NCBI GenBank assembly: GCA_029962745.1
Contig: CM057161.1
Span: forward strand, 5,668,887-5,732,886
DNA: 64,000 nucleotides
Direction of reading: 5' to 3'
Origin: Echinometra lucunter
Lineage: Eukaryota > Echinodermata > Echinoidea > Camarodonta > Echinometridae
In this document: positions 23,286 through 35,330 of the stretch, piece by piece
How the letters are laid out: each line of letters begins with the position of its first letter
How positions within the stretch are numbered: the first letter of the stretch is position 1
The notes under the pieces: model-generated
Told to the model about the DNA's origin: nothing
The model's input: only the letters and a program-made list of their open reading frames with translations
Databases searched by the model: none
Program-made: the position numbers and the translations under genes

Positions 23286-24720
23286 GAGAAATTTTTGATC
23301 ACTCGAAACGGGATGACGCTTCATGGAACTTTAAAATATCAGAACATGATTTCGAGTATTTGAATGGAATTTTTGACATAATATTTGAACTTTATATATT
23401 TCCACAGCCCCGACAGAATAAATTTTAACTGCCTCCGAACAACGAGTTTATAATACTAAAGTAGCAAATTTGATCAGACTATGGGATTAAGGAAAGATAT
23501 AGTCTCACTGACATTTTCTGGATTTTTAAAAATTTAGTTTTGCTTCGCCCTGATATTATTACTATGTCTTAGTATGTGACATTTCGGTTGCAAATTAATG
23601 TATTAATGTATGAGATCTTGATGTAATCCTGTAATCCTGTAGAAGCGTGTAAGTATATATCTATAAACCAATGCCTGAGCTTAATGAAGTTTCCCGACTG
23701 GTAACTATGATGAAACGTGGGTGTTGAAGAACGAAGAGTTTGTGCCTCATTGGTATATATAAAAAAATACTTTTTGGGGCGAAAATTAGTCTAGTTACTC
23801 AACCCCCTTATAAAGAGAACGGAAGTCAATTAAAATCAACATCATCTCTTTCTCTCTCTCTCTCTATCTCTCACTCCACCTTACTCCCCTCTCGAAATAT
23901 CCGTCATTACTGGTGTTACACTTCCTCTTATGCAATCGTGGGTTGTATAAGATGAGTAAATTTGTTTTTCTTTTTGAGGGATCGATAGGCCATTGGTGTT
24001 GTCACACTCATGTCGAGTATGACGAAAGCCAAATTTCTTGCATCCTTCTGTCTGCTCATATAAATACAGAAAACGTCGTAAAAAATAGAAATTATTTTCT
24101 AGAAAAATCACAACAGAAATGTCAAACAAAGTTTTAGGTAACTGAGGCAACTAAGGTCAATGAGAACTGGAGCTTATTTCATGCTTACTTGATATAAGTT
24201 GCATCTTTTCAAACTTTCATAGAATTTCCAGTGTAATCACATAATTTAGCATCCTTAAGTTTGTTTCATACATTTTTGAAATGTAGGTGATCCACATGAT
24301 TGCATTCTCTGCGTCTTGCATGGTAATTTTTTTCTCATATTCTGATATCAGCATTAACTGGTTAGCAGCAGTGTGTCGCCATGGCAACTGTCTTCGGACA
24401 TGTTATCTTGTATACCCATCACTTTTTTCAGCGCCATTTGAAGGGAGAAAAAAAAAGCGTTATCGTTTTTGTTGAAAAACGATTCCGCCTTGTGTTTTTA
24501 CCATTCTTCTAAATGCTAAGAATTTCATCTATCATAAAGTAATATCCAAGTGCATGATATCATTATGTCGTCATTATGAGAGTGATTTTCATTTCTTTTT
24601 GTTCAAAATAATGAGAGATTCTGGACATTTCCATGCATGGCTTCCTTCATGATTTTGCCTACAGTTTCTGAAATTATATACTTTTGAACTTACAATGTAT
24701 CCTTTGGATGAGAACTAGGT
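23286..24720. other. non-coding DNA, nothing recognised
   Basis: There is a short CT run at about 23846-23873. Open frames are short and AT-rich. Confidence 0.4.
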
Positions 24721-24960
24721 CCCGTTTCATAAAACGTGTTATCAGTAACACGTTGCAATAAATGTTAGCTACTGAAATCCTTCCATCTGATTGGCTGAGA
24801 GCAAATTGGTCATAGAAATGTGGCAGTTGTTCTGATAACAAGTGTTATGAAACCGGGCCCAAAAGTGATAGGTGTTAGGCCAGGCATCTGATTGGCTGAG
24901 AGCAAATTTGTCACAGCAATGTGGCAGTTGTTACTGATAACATATGAATCTGGGCCCAAA
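24721..24960. repeat. CTGATTGGCTGAGAGCAAA foldback plus partial second copy
   Basis: The complete copy is 24721-24860: CCCGTTTCATAAAACGTGTT on the left and its complement, AACAAGTGTTATGAAACCGGG, on the right. A truncated second copy follows (24885-24960). The spacer AAAGTGATAGGTGTTAGGCC recurs after it as AAAGTGATAGGTGGTAGGCC, so part was tandemly duplicated. Confidence 0.75.
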
Positions 24961-26584
24961 GTGATAGGTGGTAGGCCAGAAAATGTCAAGAGGTATATAA
25001 TGATGGAATTGGGCGCCCGTGATTACGTTGCGTATGCTGATGTGTGTGCGGATGGTTGTTGTGCGGGTGCATATTTTGTAATTATTTTGTATTGGTGGGG
25101 TATATAGGTCAGGATGTAAATTGGCATTGTCTTGGTGATCAACGCCCGTGCTTGTACGATCTTCTGTGAGTTTAATCTGAGCGGATAAACAGGGATGAAA
25201 CCTTTCCTTGTTGATATCAACCTCCATAATCGCAGTCATAATGGATGTAGCATGATCGACTGGGATTCGATGATTTCCCTTGCGGGGTTTTCAGAGGCTG
25301 CATTTACAATCAAAACAAAAATAGGTGGTAGGTTATAAGTCATTGACTGATAGGTTCGGAGATGTACATTTAGAAATAAACTTTCAGCCGCTCAATCGAA
25401 ATTTTCATTTCTGCTTCTGTCCTTTCATAATGAGTCGACTGTCATAGTATTACTTGCATTGCGAACGGTGAATGCTTCACAAATGTATCAAATGCTAAGA
25501 CGTACACCACAAATAAAAAAGAAAAGAGAAAGAAAGAAGACGGAGAAGAAAAAACAAAAGGACCTCAGCCAACTGTGGGCCCGCGGTCCAAGAAACCTGG
25601 CGCTTACTCTAATTCTTGAGGAAATCCAAGGGTCAGTAGAAGGTATCTCACATCTATCTCCAGTGGCGCCTTCTTGGCTTCATGCAATTTAAGACTGGTA
25701 AAAAACATTTTAAATGAATTAAATCCGTGGCGCCTCCCAAAGCAGCGTACAACAGAAGGGATAATTAGGAATATCGGGTGAATTGGACCTGTAAGAGCTA
25801 AATTTCAAAACTGTATGGCATTCCAAGAACAGTCGTGTACAGGTACCTAAAACAATCCTACAGAATTTTAGCCAATGCAGGGCTAACATTATTTGACGAA
25901 ATCTTTAATGATCTTCGAAACAGAATCAACACGTATTCTAATGGTGTCTTTTCTCTTCCAGCACCTTCCTAATTAGACAGGCAAGAACGGGTACGCTGTT
26001 ACTTAATGTATTCTTTTGTTAATCTTCCTTTGAGAATGGTTCCTTGATTGTCAAGTGTCAGATAGATTTTATACGTCACAATAGATAATGAGGTAAGCCT
26101 CTATTATTTTATTTTGTTTCTTATTATTCTTGTAACACAGCAGCGCTGAAACTATTTGATGCCAAATATTCTACGTACCTTCCTATTTTGCCGTTAACCT
26201 GCATAATTTTCAAATGTATATATATATATTTTTAAAGATAACCATGATAACTCGAAAAAGTTCTGATTTTGTTCAACCTCGGCTTCTGAAAGCTCTCGGT
26301 TTGATACATACATGGCGACCCCAACACCTAGTTCAGTGTCTTGTGCATATTAAAGTGACAGCTTTACCATGTTCACCATGCGTTTATTTCAAGAATTTCT
26401 GTTCCTTTTACAGGAAAGGAATATACGCAAAAACCGCAAAACCTAAAATATCTAATTCAATATGAATAGGACTTAGCAAACACGACAGAACATTATGACG
26501 CCAAAATTTTTACCACTATCGAGGGGGGAATATCGTGAAGTGTAAAATCCATTGAATAGTTACTTGTTATACCAATGTCGTCAA
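24961..26584. other. non-coding DNA, nothing recognised
   Basis: A lysine-rich short frame at 25459-25692 is preceded and followed by ordinary sequence and is not supported as a gene. Confidence 0.4.
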
Positions 26585-26830
26585 ACGAGGGGGGGGGGGG
26601 GGGGGGGGGCAGAGGGGGACACGTACCCCAAATTTATAAGGGTGGTGGACACAGTAGGGTATGTTAACTCAAATTTTTAGGTGAGGACTTTTTTTTTGCT
26701 TATCAGCAATTTTCTTTTAGTATGTACCCCCAAATGTTAAGTCGAAGACCTTTTTTTGCTTGTCAGCAAAATTTTGGATAGTGTTCCCCCCAAAAATATA
26801 AAACGGAATTACGCCCCTGTTTCTCACCAC
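26585..26830. repeat. poly-G-headed repeat fragment
   Basis: A G run of about 20 at 26590 is followed by a segment in which TTTTTTTGCTTRTCAGCAA occurs twice (about 26690 and 26752). The end AATTACGCCCCTG resembles a hAT-type terminus. The left terminus is not clear. Confidence 0.45.
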
Positions 26831-28285
26831 GTTTCAATTAATACTGTGATCATGTGGTTGTCATTCATGAGAATGAACAGGAAACCAAAGGTAAGTGAAG
26901 AGAGACCCATACAAATAGCCCCAAATTTGCAGGTTTTTCCTTACAGTGATAAAAATAACTAACTGGTGTAAAATCCTGGAGAATTTTCTCTCGGAGAAAT
27001 GAATGAAATGTAAACTTGGGATGGTGTTTTTCAGTCTTGGAAACAAGCATCGGAAAGGTCAGGAGATATTCGATAGTAGAAGGCTGGTATTGGCTGCAGC
27101 GTTGTAGCCACTTGAAGCGCACAGAGAATAAAATCGATCATGAAAGCAAGAAATCAAAATCGAATTCACAAATTTGCTAGCGCGTCGTCCCTTGAATTCT
27201 AGGCCATATAGAGTATGATTATAAAAAAGTACACTCAGGAAGTCCTGATATTTCTGCTGATTTATAATTATCCGTGGTTCAATGCCCGAGGCTGGAAAAT
27301 CAACCTAAGCATCAGCGTGGACTATTTTGTTTCGGTCATTAAGAAATAGTGACATGCTCCTGTGATATGGATAGCCATCCAAGAAAACAGGCAAGATATC
27401 ACCGTACTTCTTATCGCTTAGATTTTTAGTCCGACCACACACGCCTCTCTCTCTTCACATTCATGCCTTATGGGGGAAATCCGTATCATCTTTCGAATGA
27501 TGTTCCAGAGCCATAGGTGATTGCAAAGATAGCTGCGTGCATCGTGCTCTGGATGCAAAGAAAACTTCGTGCTTAATGACTATGTCCCAGTGAAACCGAC
27601 TCTGCCAGAGTTAGTGTACACAGTCGCGGGCTTTGCACGTGATCAGCCGATGATGTGTACTTACTTATCAAGAAAAAAAAAAAGAAAAAAAAAGAATATA
27701 TATATATTTATATTGTTTTATTCTTTTCTGTAATTACACCTAGTATGTAATGCCATTGTATTTCTTTTCTGTTGGAAATGAATAAATACGAATTTGAAAT
27801 TTGAAAATTTTAAATGCTTCATACAATGTTTATCGATTATGTTGCCTGATATTTCAGTATTGAAACCAATGTTTGTTGCTACGTTTGGGTTAGCTTCCAA
27901 AGTTATATTCTGTATCGTAAAGGAAAAGATCTCGTTTCATCTGTAATTTTGATTTTTTTTTAATGCAAATAATCTTTCAAGCATATCCTCTAATTCCAGC
28001 GATCAAACTGGCGCCCCTTAAATCGATTGTTTCTAATCTTTTTCTTTCTTTTACGTTACTTTCTGGGAGGACGACTCTCAGGTATTTAAACCAATGCTCT
28101 TGAAATAATCTTGACAATTTCTCGACCCCGATCCCTCCGAATCTAGATAAAGGCACAAGAGTTCCGCTTGAACCATTTTTACTGTGGCTATATGACCATG
28201 TTGATATAAGAAATTTCAGCGTTCTTCATGGTGGAGAAAATTGTTGGAAGTATTCAAAATTTACAACATCAAGCTAAGGCCTGAG
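26831..28285. other. non-coding DNA, nothing recognised
   Basis: A/AT-rich tract at 27671-27715. No coding or RNA gene could be supported. Confidence 0.4.
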
Positions 28286-28502
28286 AGAAAGCGGACAAAA
28301 TGAACAACCTCTCATTCTACCCTTCACAATGGTTCTGGTAGTCAAAAGAACGTCCCTTCACAGCTATTATGTTTAATCATGTAGTTCCAGGTGAATATGC
28401 ATGTGACACCTGTTCCACATATTTTAGACAATAGCAGTGAAGGGACGTTCAGAACCATTGTGAAGGGTAAAATGAGGGGTTGTTTATTTTGTCCGCTTTC
28501 TT
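28286..28502. repeat. foldback element with GAAAGCGGACAAAAT arms
   Basis: Left arm AGAAAGCGGACAAAATGAAC then TACCCTTCACAATGGTTCTG. Right arm CAGAACCATTGTGAAGGGTA then ATTTTGTCCGCTTTCT, the inverted complement. An inner pair, ACGTCCCTTCACAGCTATT and AATAGCAGTGAAGGGACGT, makes the stem nearly continuous apart from a centre of about 60 nt. Confidence 0.8.
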
Positions 28503-29030
28503 TGTCCGCTTTCTTTGTTTCTTTGTTCATAGTGATAGGCATTTTGTTCTTTTCTTGCAGGACGTGCGAGGAGCTACATTTTGATTTGTTATGCAAATGA
28601 GCATCTATGAGAAGCTTGAGTGATTCTGAACGAGAGGGAATATGCTTAACTGTGTCATTAGGAGTGTTAGGGCATGTTGGGGTTTCATGATTACCTGTGT
28701 TTTTATGCACTAGCACTCTGCTTATTTGTCCTTGGAAAGTTAAGACCCGTGTTCACAAGTCAATTTGTAAGTGGAAATGCCTTTTCTTCTAGTACCTTTA
28801 TGTGTAATCAGAATGACGTTTTAATGGAGCTTTTAATGCGCACTCTGGAGACGGGTAGCATAAATATCGTAAAATTAAAACACAGACTTATTTCTGTGTA
28901 TTTAATTTGGAAGTGCCATGCAATGATAACATTTCATTTTTTGATCTTTGTAAAATGTGTGAAATTAAGAAAAAAAAAAGATTATTGCCGCACTATACTT
29001 GTGTTTTATGATCTCGGTATTTGAAATTTA
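28503..29030. other. non-coding DNA, nothing recognised
   Basis: Contains a second GTCCGCTTTCTTTG directly after the foldback. A 116-codon frame at 28674-29024 has no supporting features. Confidence 0.35.
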
Positions 29031-29033
29031 TGG

Positions 29034-29580
29034 AGAAGGAGCTGCACATGCAAGCGTTCAATATGATGACATAATCACGTCTTTATTAGAGATCATGCTT
29101 GTTATACAACCAGGCCCGATAACCCGTTGGGTTAGACGACATGTTATGATATTAACATAACATGCAATACAAAGGAATACAGTTATAACAATATACAGTA
29201 ATGCAATTTTCAGGCAGCTCCTTTTGATGGGGCTTCATCTTTTGCTCGACCACGTCTCTGGCTACCCATGTGCCTGAACTCAACCACGGAGCCGCCGCGA
29301 TGTGCCCTTTTTGTGTGCCGGAGCAACTTGGATCTTATGAGCGTGACCTCTTAATGCTATCTCGGTGGGACGGCACAAATTGCGTAGAATCAACCTCTTA
29401 GTGGATCAACTTTGTGGAACTGTGTGCCCATTGTAGTGGCCCAGTGCTCCAAGATCGAGTCCTGTACTAGTCTACATGTCCACGCCTCCCACTGGACTTC
29501 GTGGCAGAGCCCCGTCAAGCTTGCGATCATCGTCGCACCTGGGTGATTTGGACAGATATCACACACTCTAGAGCACCATT
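29034..29580 (-). pseudogene. decayed 3' end of an unidentified coding sequence, minus strand
   Basis: On the minus strand a stop-free segment ending at 29580 reads EWCSRVCDICPNHPGATM and then ASLTGLCHEVQWEAWTC. After a stop and a frame change it continues LILRNLCRPTEIALRGHAHK and then GGSVVEFRHMGSQRRGRAKD to a final stop near 29219. Downstream come AT-rich sequence and AATAAA (about 29082-29090). GC content is well above the flanks. The composition (Cys/His/Trp-rich, then basic tail) looks like the 3' end of a retroposon or a gene copy. I cannot name the family. A foldback element abuts it at 29581. Confidence 0.45.
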
Positions 29581-29709
29581 CCTGGGGAGCGTTTCATGAA
29601 GAGTTTTGTCGGTGAAAATCAGCTACTGAAAATCCTCGCATCTGATTGGTTGACAGCAAATTAGTCGGTGAAAATCACCGACAAAACTCTTCATGAAATG
29701 CTCCCCAGG
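29581..29709. repeat. foldback element with GGGGAGCGTTTCATGAA ends
   Basis: Left CCTGGGGAGCGTTTCATGAA and right TTCATGAAATGCTCCCCAGG are inverted complements. Next inside, AGTTTTGTCGGTGA mirrors TCACCGACAAAACT. The centre has CTACTGAAAATCCTCGCATC and TGATTGGTTGACAGCAAA, as in the 24721 family. Confidence 0.85.
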
Positions 29710-29899
29710 TGTCGCCACCAGCCACAGGGTAAGACCATTCTTTGTTTTATACCGTACTCACTTCCTAAGCCGATTTTTTCTGATCATCAACCACAGGTAG
29801 TTAATTGACATGGTTGAACACGACCTCCTTCATTGGATAGTGTCGTGATTGGCAACTTTACACACAAACACTTTCAAACCAGTATTGTAATTTGTATTG

Positions 29900-30465
29900 T
29901 CAAATCCTCACCATCCGAATCCAATTCCGAGTCAAGAGGTCTAAGTCCGAGTCCGAGTGCGATAGTCACAGCCCAAGTCATTGCTTATCCGAGTTCGAGT
30001 CCGAGTCCAATAATATGTGTGCAATGCAGTACTGGTGAAATTTTAACTGTCGTCTGTGGACTGATGCACACTTGGGAGATCGGGAGTAGATGTTGACGTA
30101 CGTACACAGCATGAATACAGTACAGGGTTAGGCTACAGCGCATGGCTTAGCGTGATATGGGACGTGCATGGATCGCGCCATCATTTTGCAATTGCATTCG
30201 TGTCACAGTTAAGTTTTATCCCCTGTTAAAAAAAAAAAAAAAAAAACACTGAGTATCGAAGCGCGCAGTAACTGCGTAATAATTGGGTATAGAAGATCGA
30301 GTCCTTGAAAATTTTTGAGTCATTCAACCTCCGAGTTTGAGTTCGAGTTCGAGTTCGAGTCCGAGTCCGAGTTATTGATGTCGAGTCCAAGTACAAGTCC
30401 GAGTCCGGCAGAAATCGGACTCGAGTCCGGTCTTGAGTTCAAATCCGGACTCGAGTACTACAACA
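29900..30465. repeat. GAGTCC-type minisatellite clusters
   Basis: Imperfect 6-bp repeats (GAGTCC, GAGTTC, CAAGTC) occur at 29918-30010 and 30328-30462, with a poly-A tract (30229-30246) between. Related clusters lie at 44635-44805 and 46262-46410. Frames encode serine-proline or serine-glutamate runs and are not genes. Confidence 0.75.
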
Positions 30466-31397
30466 CTGTTTCAAACTTGAACATAATTAAAAACCGTTTT
30501 GATGAGTTGGAAGACTGTTATATTTTACAGTTGCAGATTCTCTAAAGCATAATAAGTAATGTTGAATGAATGTATTTATTTTTGTCGCTACTGAGTTTTA
30601 ATTTTGTTATTTCAATTGGAACTTATCGCTAAAAGTCAGTTGTATAGATATGAGCAGGGATTCATATTCGTATAGCGGAATCATTGTCTCATTCCACCTG
30701 AAACTCGTTATCAATTGCCGGCATATAGGGCATCTTCCTTTTGTGTTGTGCCGTGTTATCACTATATGATTGTTCTAATAATTTATGATGTTCACTTGTT
30801 TCACTTTGGAATTATGGACCGTCATTCTCCTGCAGAAACGAGATTTGATCAAAAGGAACCCATAAACAGTATTTCTTATTCCTGACTGAAACTTTTTTGG
30901 TTGTGTTCGGACAGTTTTTGCTCAAACGTGACACATTGCTGTGACAAGGCATCCATTTCCCAGCATTGTAGAGAAGTTGCCACAAAGCGAAGGCAACGTG
31001 CCGCAGAATAACCGGAAGAGCATGATTTTTCCAGTAATTATCAGGGAAGTCATTCAACTTGAATGCAAACGCACTTTATGGTGTGTCAAATTGCTAAAGC
31101 GTTCAATTCCTTTTCCAAACCTTGCAAAAAAATGGAACTTGTCCCTGTCTTCTTCAATAACAATATACTCACACAAGCGATACAGTAATGATGCAAGTGA
31201 AGGATATATCTATAGCCTTGGAATAATAACCCCCTAGATTTGGATTACCTTTATTTTGATATCCATCGAAGTCAACCCGCTTGAAGGTGACTTTAATGAG
31301 AGTTGCATTATTGCCACCTGGCTGATAGATAATTCCATATTTCCAGAAGCTGCTTCATGAGAAGCATCTTCCTGGCTGCAACTTCTAATAGACTTAT
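30466..31397. other. non-coding DNA, nothing recognised
   Basis: A 98-codon frame at 30941-31237 is not supported by splice sites or family resemblance. Confidence 0.4.
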
Positions 31398-31405
31398 ACC
31401 GAAGC

Positions 31406-33053
31406 CAGGGGTGTCGCTAGACTATTTTGAATGGGGGGGGGGGGGGGGGGGGGGTTGTAGAGGCCAGAATGCCGACAAATAATGCCACCGATTGCCGACG
31501 ACCAACGTCGATAAATTCAACCGTATAAAGCCCATAGAGGCATGTTAAATTGTGCACCTCTATCATATTTTCCTTTTGAACTATATTTTGTTCACCTCAC
31601 TTGCCGAATGTGTTTGTTTTCCGAAAACATCCTGTATCTAAATATAATACAAGCGAGCGAGGAAAAATATACACTCTCTTACGTACTTAAGTGATAGTTC
31701 TTCATCAAACTACATGGCGGGCTTAAAGATATCTAAATTAATTATATTTGGTCACCTCTCTGGCCTGATTCATTCGGTTTCAAAGACCATCCTAAATATT
31801 AATATTATACGAGCTAGCGCAGCGAGCGAGGAAAAAATCTATTTTTCATGGTAGAAGTGACAATCCTATATCAAAATACACGATGGTATTAACTATGAGA
31901 TATCTAACTTATACAGGTATATTTGGTCACCTCACTTGTCGAATTCGTTTGCTTTCCCAAATCCATCTTGTATCTGAATATTGTACGAGCGAGCGTAGCG
32001 AGCGAGGAAACATACATATTTACTCCTTTGCATGATAGAAGTGAAAGTTCTTCATAAAAAATGCATGATGGGCCTTCTGGATATCTTGATTTTGGTCACC
32101 TCTCTTATCTAATTCATTTGCTTTCAAAAACTATCCTGTATCTAAATATTTCACGAGTGAGCGCAGCGAGCGAGGAGAAATATATATATATTCTATTTTA
32201 TGGTAGGTTATAATTCTTCATCAATATACACGATGAGCCTATAGCTTGCAAAATTTGTTTGCTTTCCCCAATCCATCTTGTATCTGAATATTATACGAGC
32301 GAGCGTAGCGAGCGAGGAAAAATTCATAATCCTTTCATGGTAGAAGTGAAAGTTCTTCATCAAAATACACGATTGGCCTTTAAGGTACCTATTTTGATAT
32401 ATTTGGTCACATCTCCTACCTAATTTATTTGCTTTAAGACCATCCGTTATCTAAATATTACACGAGCGAGCGCAGCGAGCGAGGAAAATATACATACTCT
32501 TTTATGGTAGAAGTGATAATTCTTCATCAAAATACATGATGGGCCTAAAGATAATTTATCTAAATTATATATTTGTGTTCATCTCATTTGCCGAATATGT
32601 TTGCTTTCCGAAAACATCCTGTATCTGAATATGATACAAGCGAGCGCAGCGAACTAGGAAAAATATACATACTCTTTTTATGGTAGAGGTAATACTTCTT
32701 CATCAAAATACATGATGGGCCTAAAGATAGCTAGATTATATAGTGTTCATCTCACTAGCCGAATGTGTTTGCTTTCTGAAAACATCCTGTATCTAAATAT
32801 AATACAAGCGAGCGCAGCGAGCAAGGAAAAATATACACTCTCTTTCGTGGTACCAGTATTATTTCGTCGTCAAAATGCACAATTAAATAAGCCGAACATG
32901 ACTCTATTTGGGCACCTTACTCCTCGTTTTTCCTTTTTTTTCTCCTTCCTCTTCCCTCTTCTTTCTCTCTCTCTCTCTCTCTCTCTATCTCCTTTTTTTT
33001 TTGCCGACAGCGATCGTGAATTTGCCGACAAGAATTTTGAGTGGGGCCCCGTG
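31406..33053. mobile_element. non-autonomous hAT-like element, 1648 bp, with internal satellite
   Basis: Identical 8-bp flanks ACCGAAGC lie at 31398-31405 and 33054-33061. The left end is CAGGGGTGTCGCTAGACTAT and then a poly-G run of about 23; the right end is GTGGGGCCCCGTG, only a weak inverted match. GCCGAC-rich segments lie near both ends (31471-31505 and 33003-33030). The middle is an eight-copy array (separate entry). No transposase remains. The perfect duplication makes one insertion the best explanation. Confidence 0.75.
31640..32835. repeat. eight-copy tandem array of GCGAGCGNAGCGAGCGAGG units
   Basis: The core lies near 31650, 31812, 31989, 32153, 32298, 32463, 32639 and 32809, so the period is about 145-175 nt. 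Each unit also has TTTGCTTTCC, CATCYTGTATCTRAATAT upstream and GAAGTGAAAGTTCTTCATCA with ATACAYGATGGGCCT downstream. Copies are diverged. The array fills most of the hAT-like element. Confidence 0.85.
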
Positions 33054-33061
33054 ACCGAAGC

Positions 33062-33554
33062 ATTAAACGGCATTGCTATCAAAGAATATGCCTGGAAAGA
33101 TTTTCCATGAAAATCATGTCCCCAAACATCATTATTACGATCAACGCGACAAGTTCTTAATATACTTCAAAGGACATTTTAACAATTTTAACAATTATAA
33201 CAATTTGAGTCCGGTATCATGTGGTTAGTGGGAGCTTACTAGCTAGAAAGATTTATTGGCACAGTATGGAGAAAGACATTAGAACGTAACTTAATCATTG
33301 AAAAAAAAGTGTTACCCCCACAAGAATAGAGAAGACAGAAATGCTTATCTGCGATCGTACCGATTTTTTACCAGTTTTCTGACAGCAATATTCTTCGTCC
33401 GGAAACAGGACCAATTTGGTTACAGCAATAATTTGCTTTCATCTTCCCCAGTAGCCAAACTGTGCAATAAGAAGACTCGAATTAAGGACACTCATGGTTT
33501 ATTACACCTTTCATCATTATTCACTTCACACCTCCAATAATCATGATGATAGAA
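33062..33554. other. non-coding DNA, nothing recognised
   Basis: No repeat or gene could be supported. GTAGTA repeats begin at 33548. Confidence 0.4.
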
Positions 33555-34020
33555 GTGGTAGTAGTAGAAGTAGTATTAGTAATAGTAGTTTTATTTTTTT
33601 ATTTTTTTATCTAAGTTTACCACTCATGGGACGGATAGGCTGTTTTTAACAGGGGTCCGACCAATATTTAAAACAAACATGCAATTCATTGAAAAAAAAA
33701 AATACAATACATACAGAGAGACATTTAAAAAAGAGTATACATAAATACAATATAGAAAAGATACAGTAAACAATGGAATAAAGGCATGAAAAGGAAAAAA
33801 AAAAGAGAAGAAAGTAAGTGGGGGCAAAATTATTAGGTCAAAATGCCACTTAAGAAAGAAGGATTATTAAAGAGCCGTTTAAATGCCAAAATAGAATTAA
33901 CCGCTGGAAAATTCAGATCATTCCAGAGTTTTGCTCCTCGATACACCAGGGACCTTTCGCTATAGTTAATTTTTGGTTGAATGAGTTGTGATATATTTCC
34001 ACCAGACCTTGGGGGTGTAA
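33555..34020 (-). mobile_element. 3' end of a non-LTR retrotransposon (LINE), minus strand
   Basis: The minus strand reads YSERSLVYRGAKLWNDLNFP and then AFKRLFNNPSFLSGILT and a stop at about 33833. This is the typical last part of the reverse-transcriptase polyprotein of CR1/L2-like LINEs (conserved R-x-x-x-Y-R-G-x-x-x-W-N-x-L). A 3' UTR of about 230 nt follows (GGTCGGACCCCTGTTAAAAA), ending in A-rich and ACT microsatellite sequence. The element is 5'-truncated, as is usual for LINEs. Confidence 0.7.
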
Positions 34021-34137
34021 CATAAAGAGATACAATCAATCTTACAATCAATTGTATCTCTTTAGTACATGGTTTGCCATAGACTTACGATTGATATCAA
34101 TCGTAAGATTGATTGTATGTTTTATGTTACACCCCCC
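34011..34137. repeat. small foldback next to the LINE
   Basis: GGGGGTGTAACATAAAGAGA on the left and GTTTTATGTTACACCCCCC on the right. Inside, TACAATCAATCTTAC and CAATCGTAAGATTGATTGTA pair. It sits at the upstream border of the LINE fragment and may mark its insertion site or a rearrangement. Confidence 0.65.
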
Positions 34138-35055
34138 CTGGTATGATATACGGACTCACGAAATATAGTAACGATAGTAAAATGATGATGATAAATAAAT
34201 AGTGATAAAAATGAAATAATGACATCGCCCTATTGCTCTTTAATTTAAAAAGGCGTATTAATGAGCTATAATTATACAAAGCCGCTAGCAGAGTTTGCCT
34301 GCACGAGCTGCGATCATCGGATGTACTATGTCTTTATAAGACTTTAAGCGTTTCGATCATGTTCTTAATCTTTTTGTCACCACGAGCGGGATAGACATTT
34401 TCAGAAGCCGCCTTTCAATATATTAGATTGAAAATGAAATCGATTACCTTTTCCTTAATCTAAGTGATGTGGTTTGAAGGCCCTGTTTCATTTGTTTTTT
34501 TGAGCCTGCGAAATTTTGGTTTGTGAAAAGAGGCAGACATGGCAGAGGAATGTATAAACATGTAGAAGTTCATGACCTCTTGTAAGTATGCTAGGAAGGG
34601 AACAGGATTTCCGCCTAATAAGTTCATGTCATTTATATTCAGTTATGCTTTGACATCATTGCGTACCAATGTTATTATAGCAGAATTCCGTAGGCTTATT
34701 ATAAAAAAGTATGAAGAAGAAATATCGAAAAAAATTCTGGCATTTCTGTAGAATTTGCAAATCTTCATCTAAACGTGGGTCGATTGGATGAAATAGAGGG
34801 CAATGTTTGTTAATATTTATGGGAATGTCGCAGCATACGCAACCGAACACAAAGATTATATCCACAGAGCAAGCACATGATCCGATATCGATTTAATTTA
34901 AACTTTCTATTTTTTTCTTCGCTACGAGGGCGGCCAGATTTCGCATTATAAATTCATGTCATTTATATTTCGTTCTTGCATTGACATCAATGTGTACCAA
35001 TGCAATTACAATATAGCAACATTATTATAGGCTTATATTATCAAAGAGTGTATGA
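34138..35055. other. non-coding DNA with one imperfect duplication
   Basis: AAGTTCATGTCATTTATATT (34620) and AAATTCATGTCATTTATATT (34951), each followed by GCWTTGACATCAWTGYGTACCA, show an old duplication about 330 nt apart. No gene was seen. Confidence 0.5.
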
Positions 35056-35330
35056 CAAATAATAACAGTGGTGGTTTCTTGTATAGCGCTTAGGTCCATC
35101 ACGTCGTGACGCTCACGGCGCTCCAACATTCAGGTCATAGATTAGCGGCTACATAAGTAGCGCTCTGGCATATCGGATCCCCATTTACACCTGAGTGAAG
35201 AATGGCAAACGTGGATTAATGCCTTGCCACAAGACGTAAGTGCCGGGATGGGATTTGAACCCTAAAATCTTTGATTGAGAGCGAAGTGAATGAACCACTA
35301 CAACACGACACCTCCAAAGGGAAGCATTCG
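35056..35330 (-). repeat. tRNA-derived SINE, minus strand
   Basis: The minus strand has an A-box-like GTTGTAGTGGTTC and a B-box GGGTTCAAATCCC (complement of about 35250-35262), followed by a tRNA-unrelated body. It ends with the GCGCTTAGGTCCATCACG / TATAGCGCTT region and AATAATAACAG that also ends other repeats here. It is an inactive SINE, not a functional tRNA gene. Confidence 0.7.

Noticed and set aside
31640..32835. CRISPR-like array of regularly spaced repeats
   Set aside because: Spacing is 145-175 nt, the units are homologous throughout rather than having unique spacers, and the DNA is animal.
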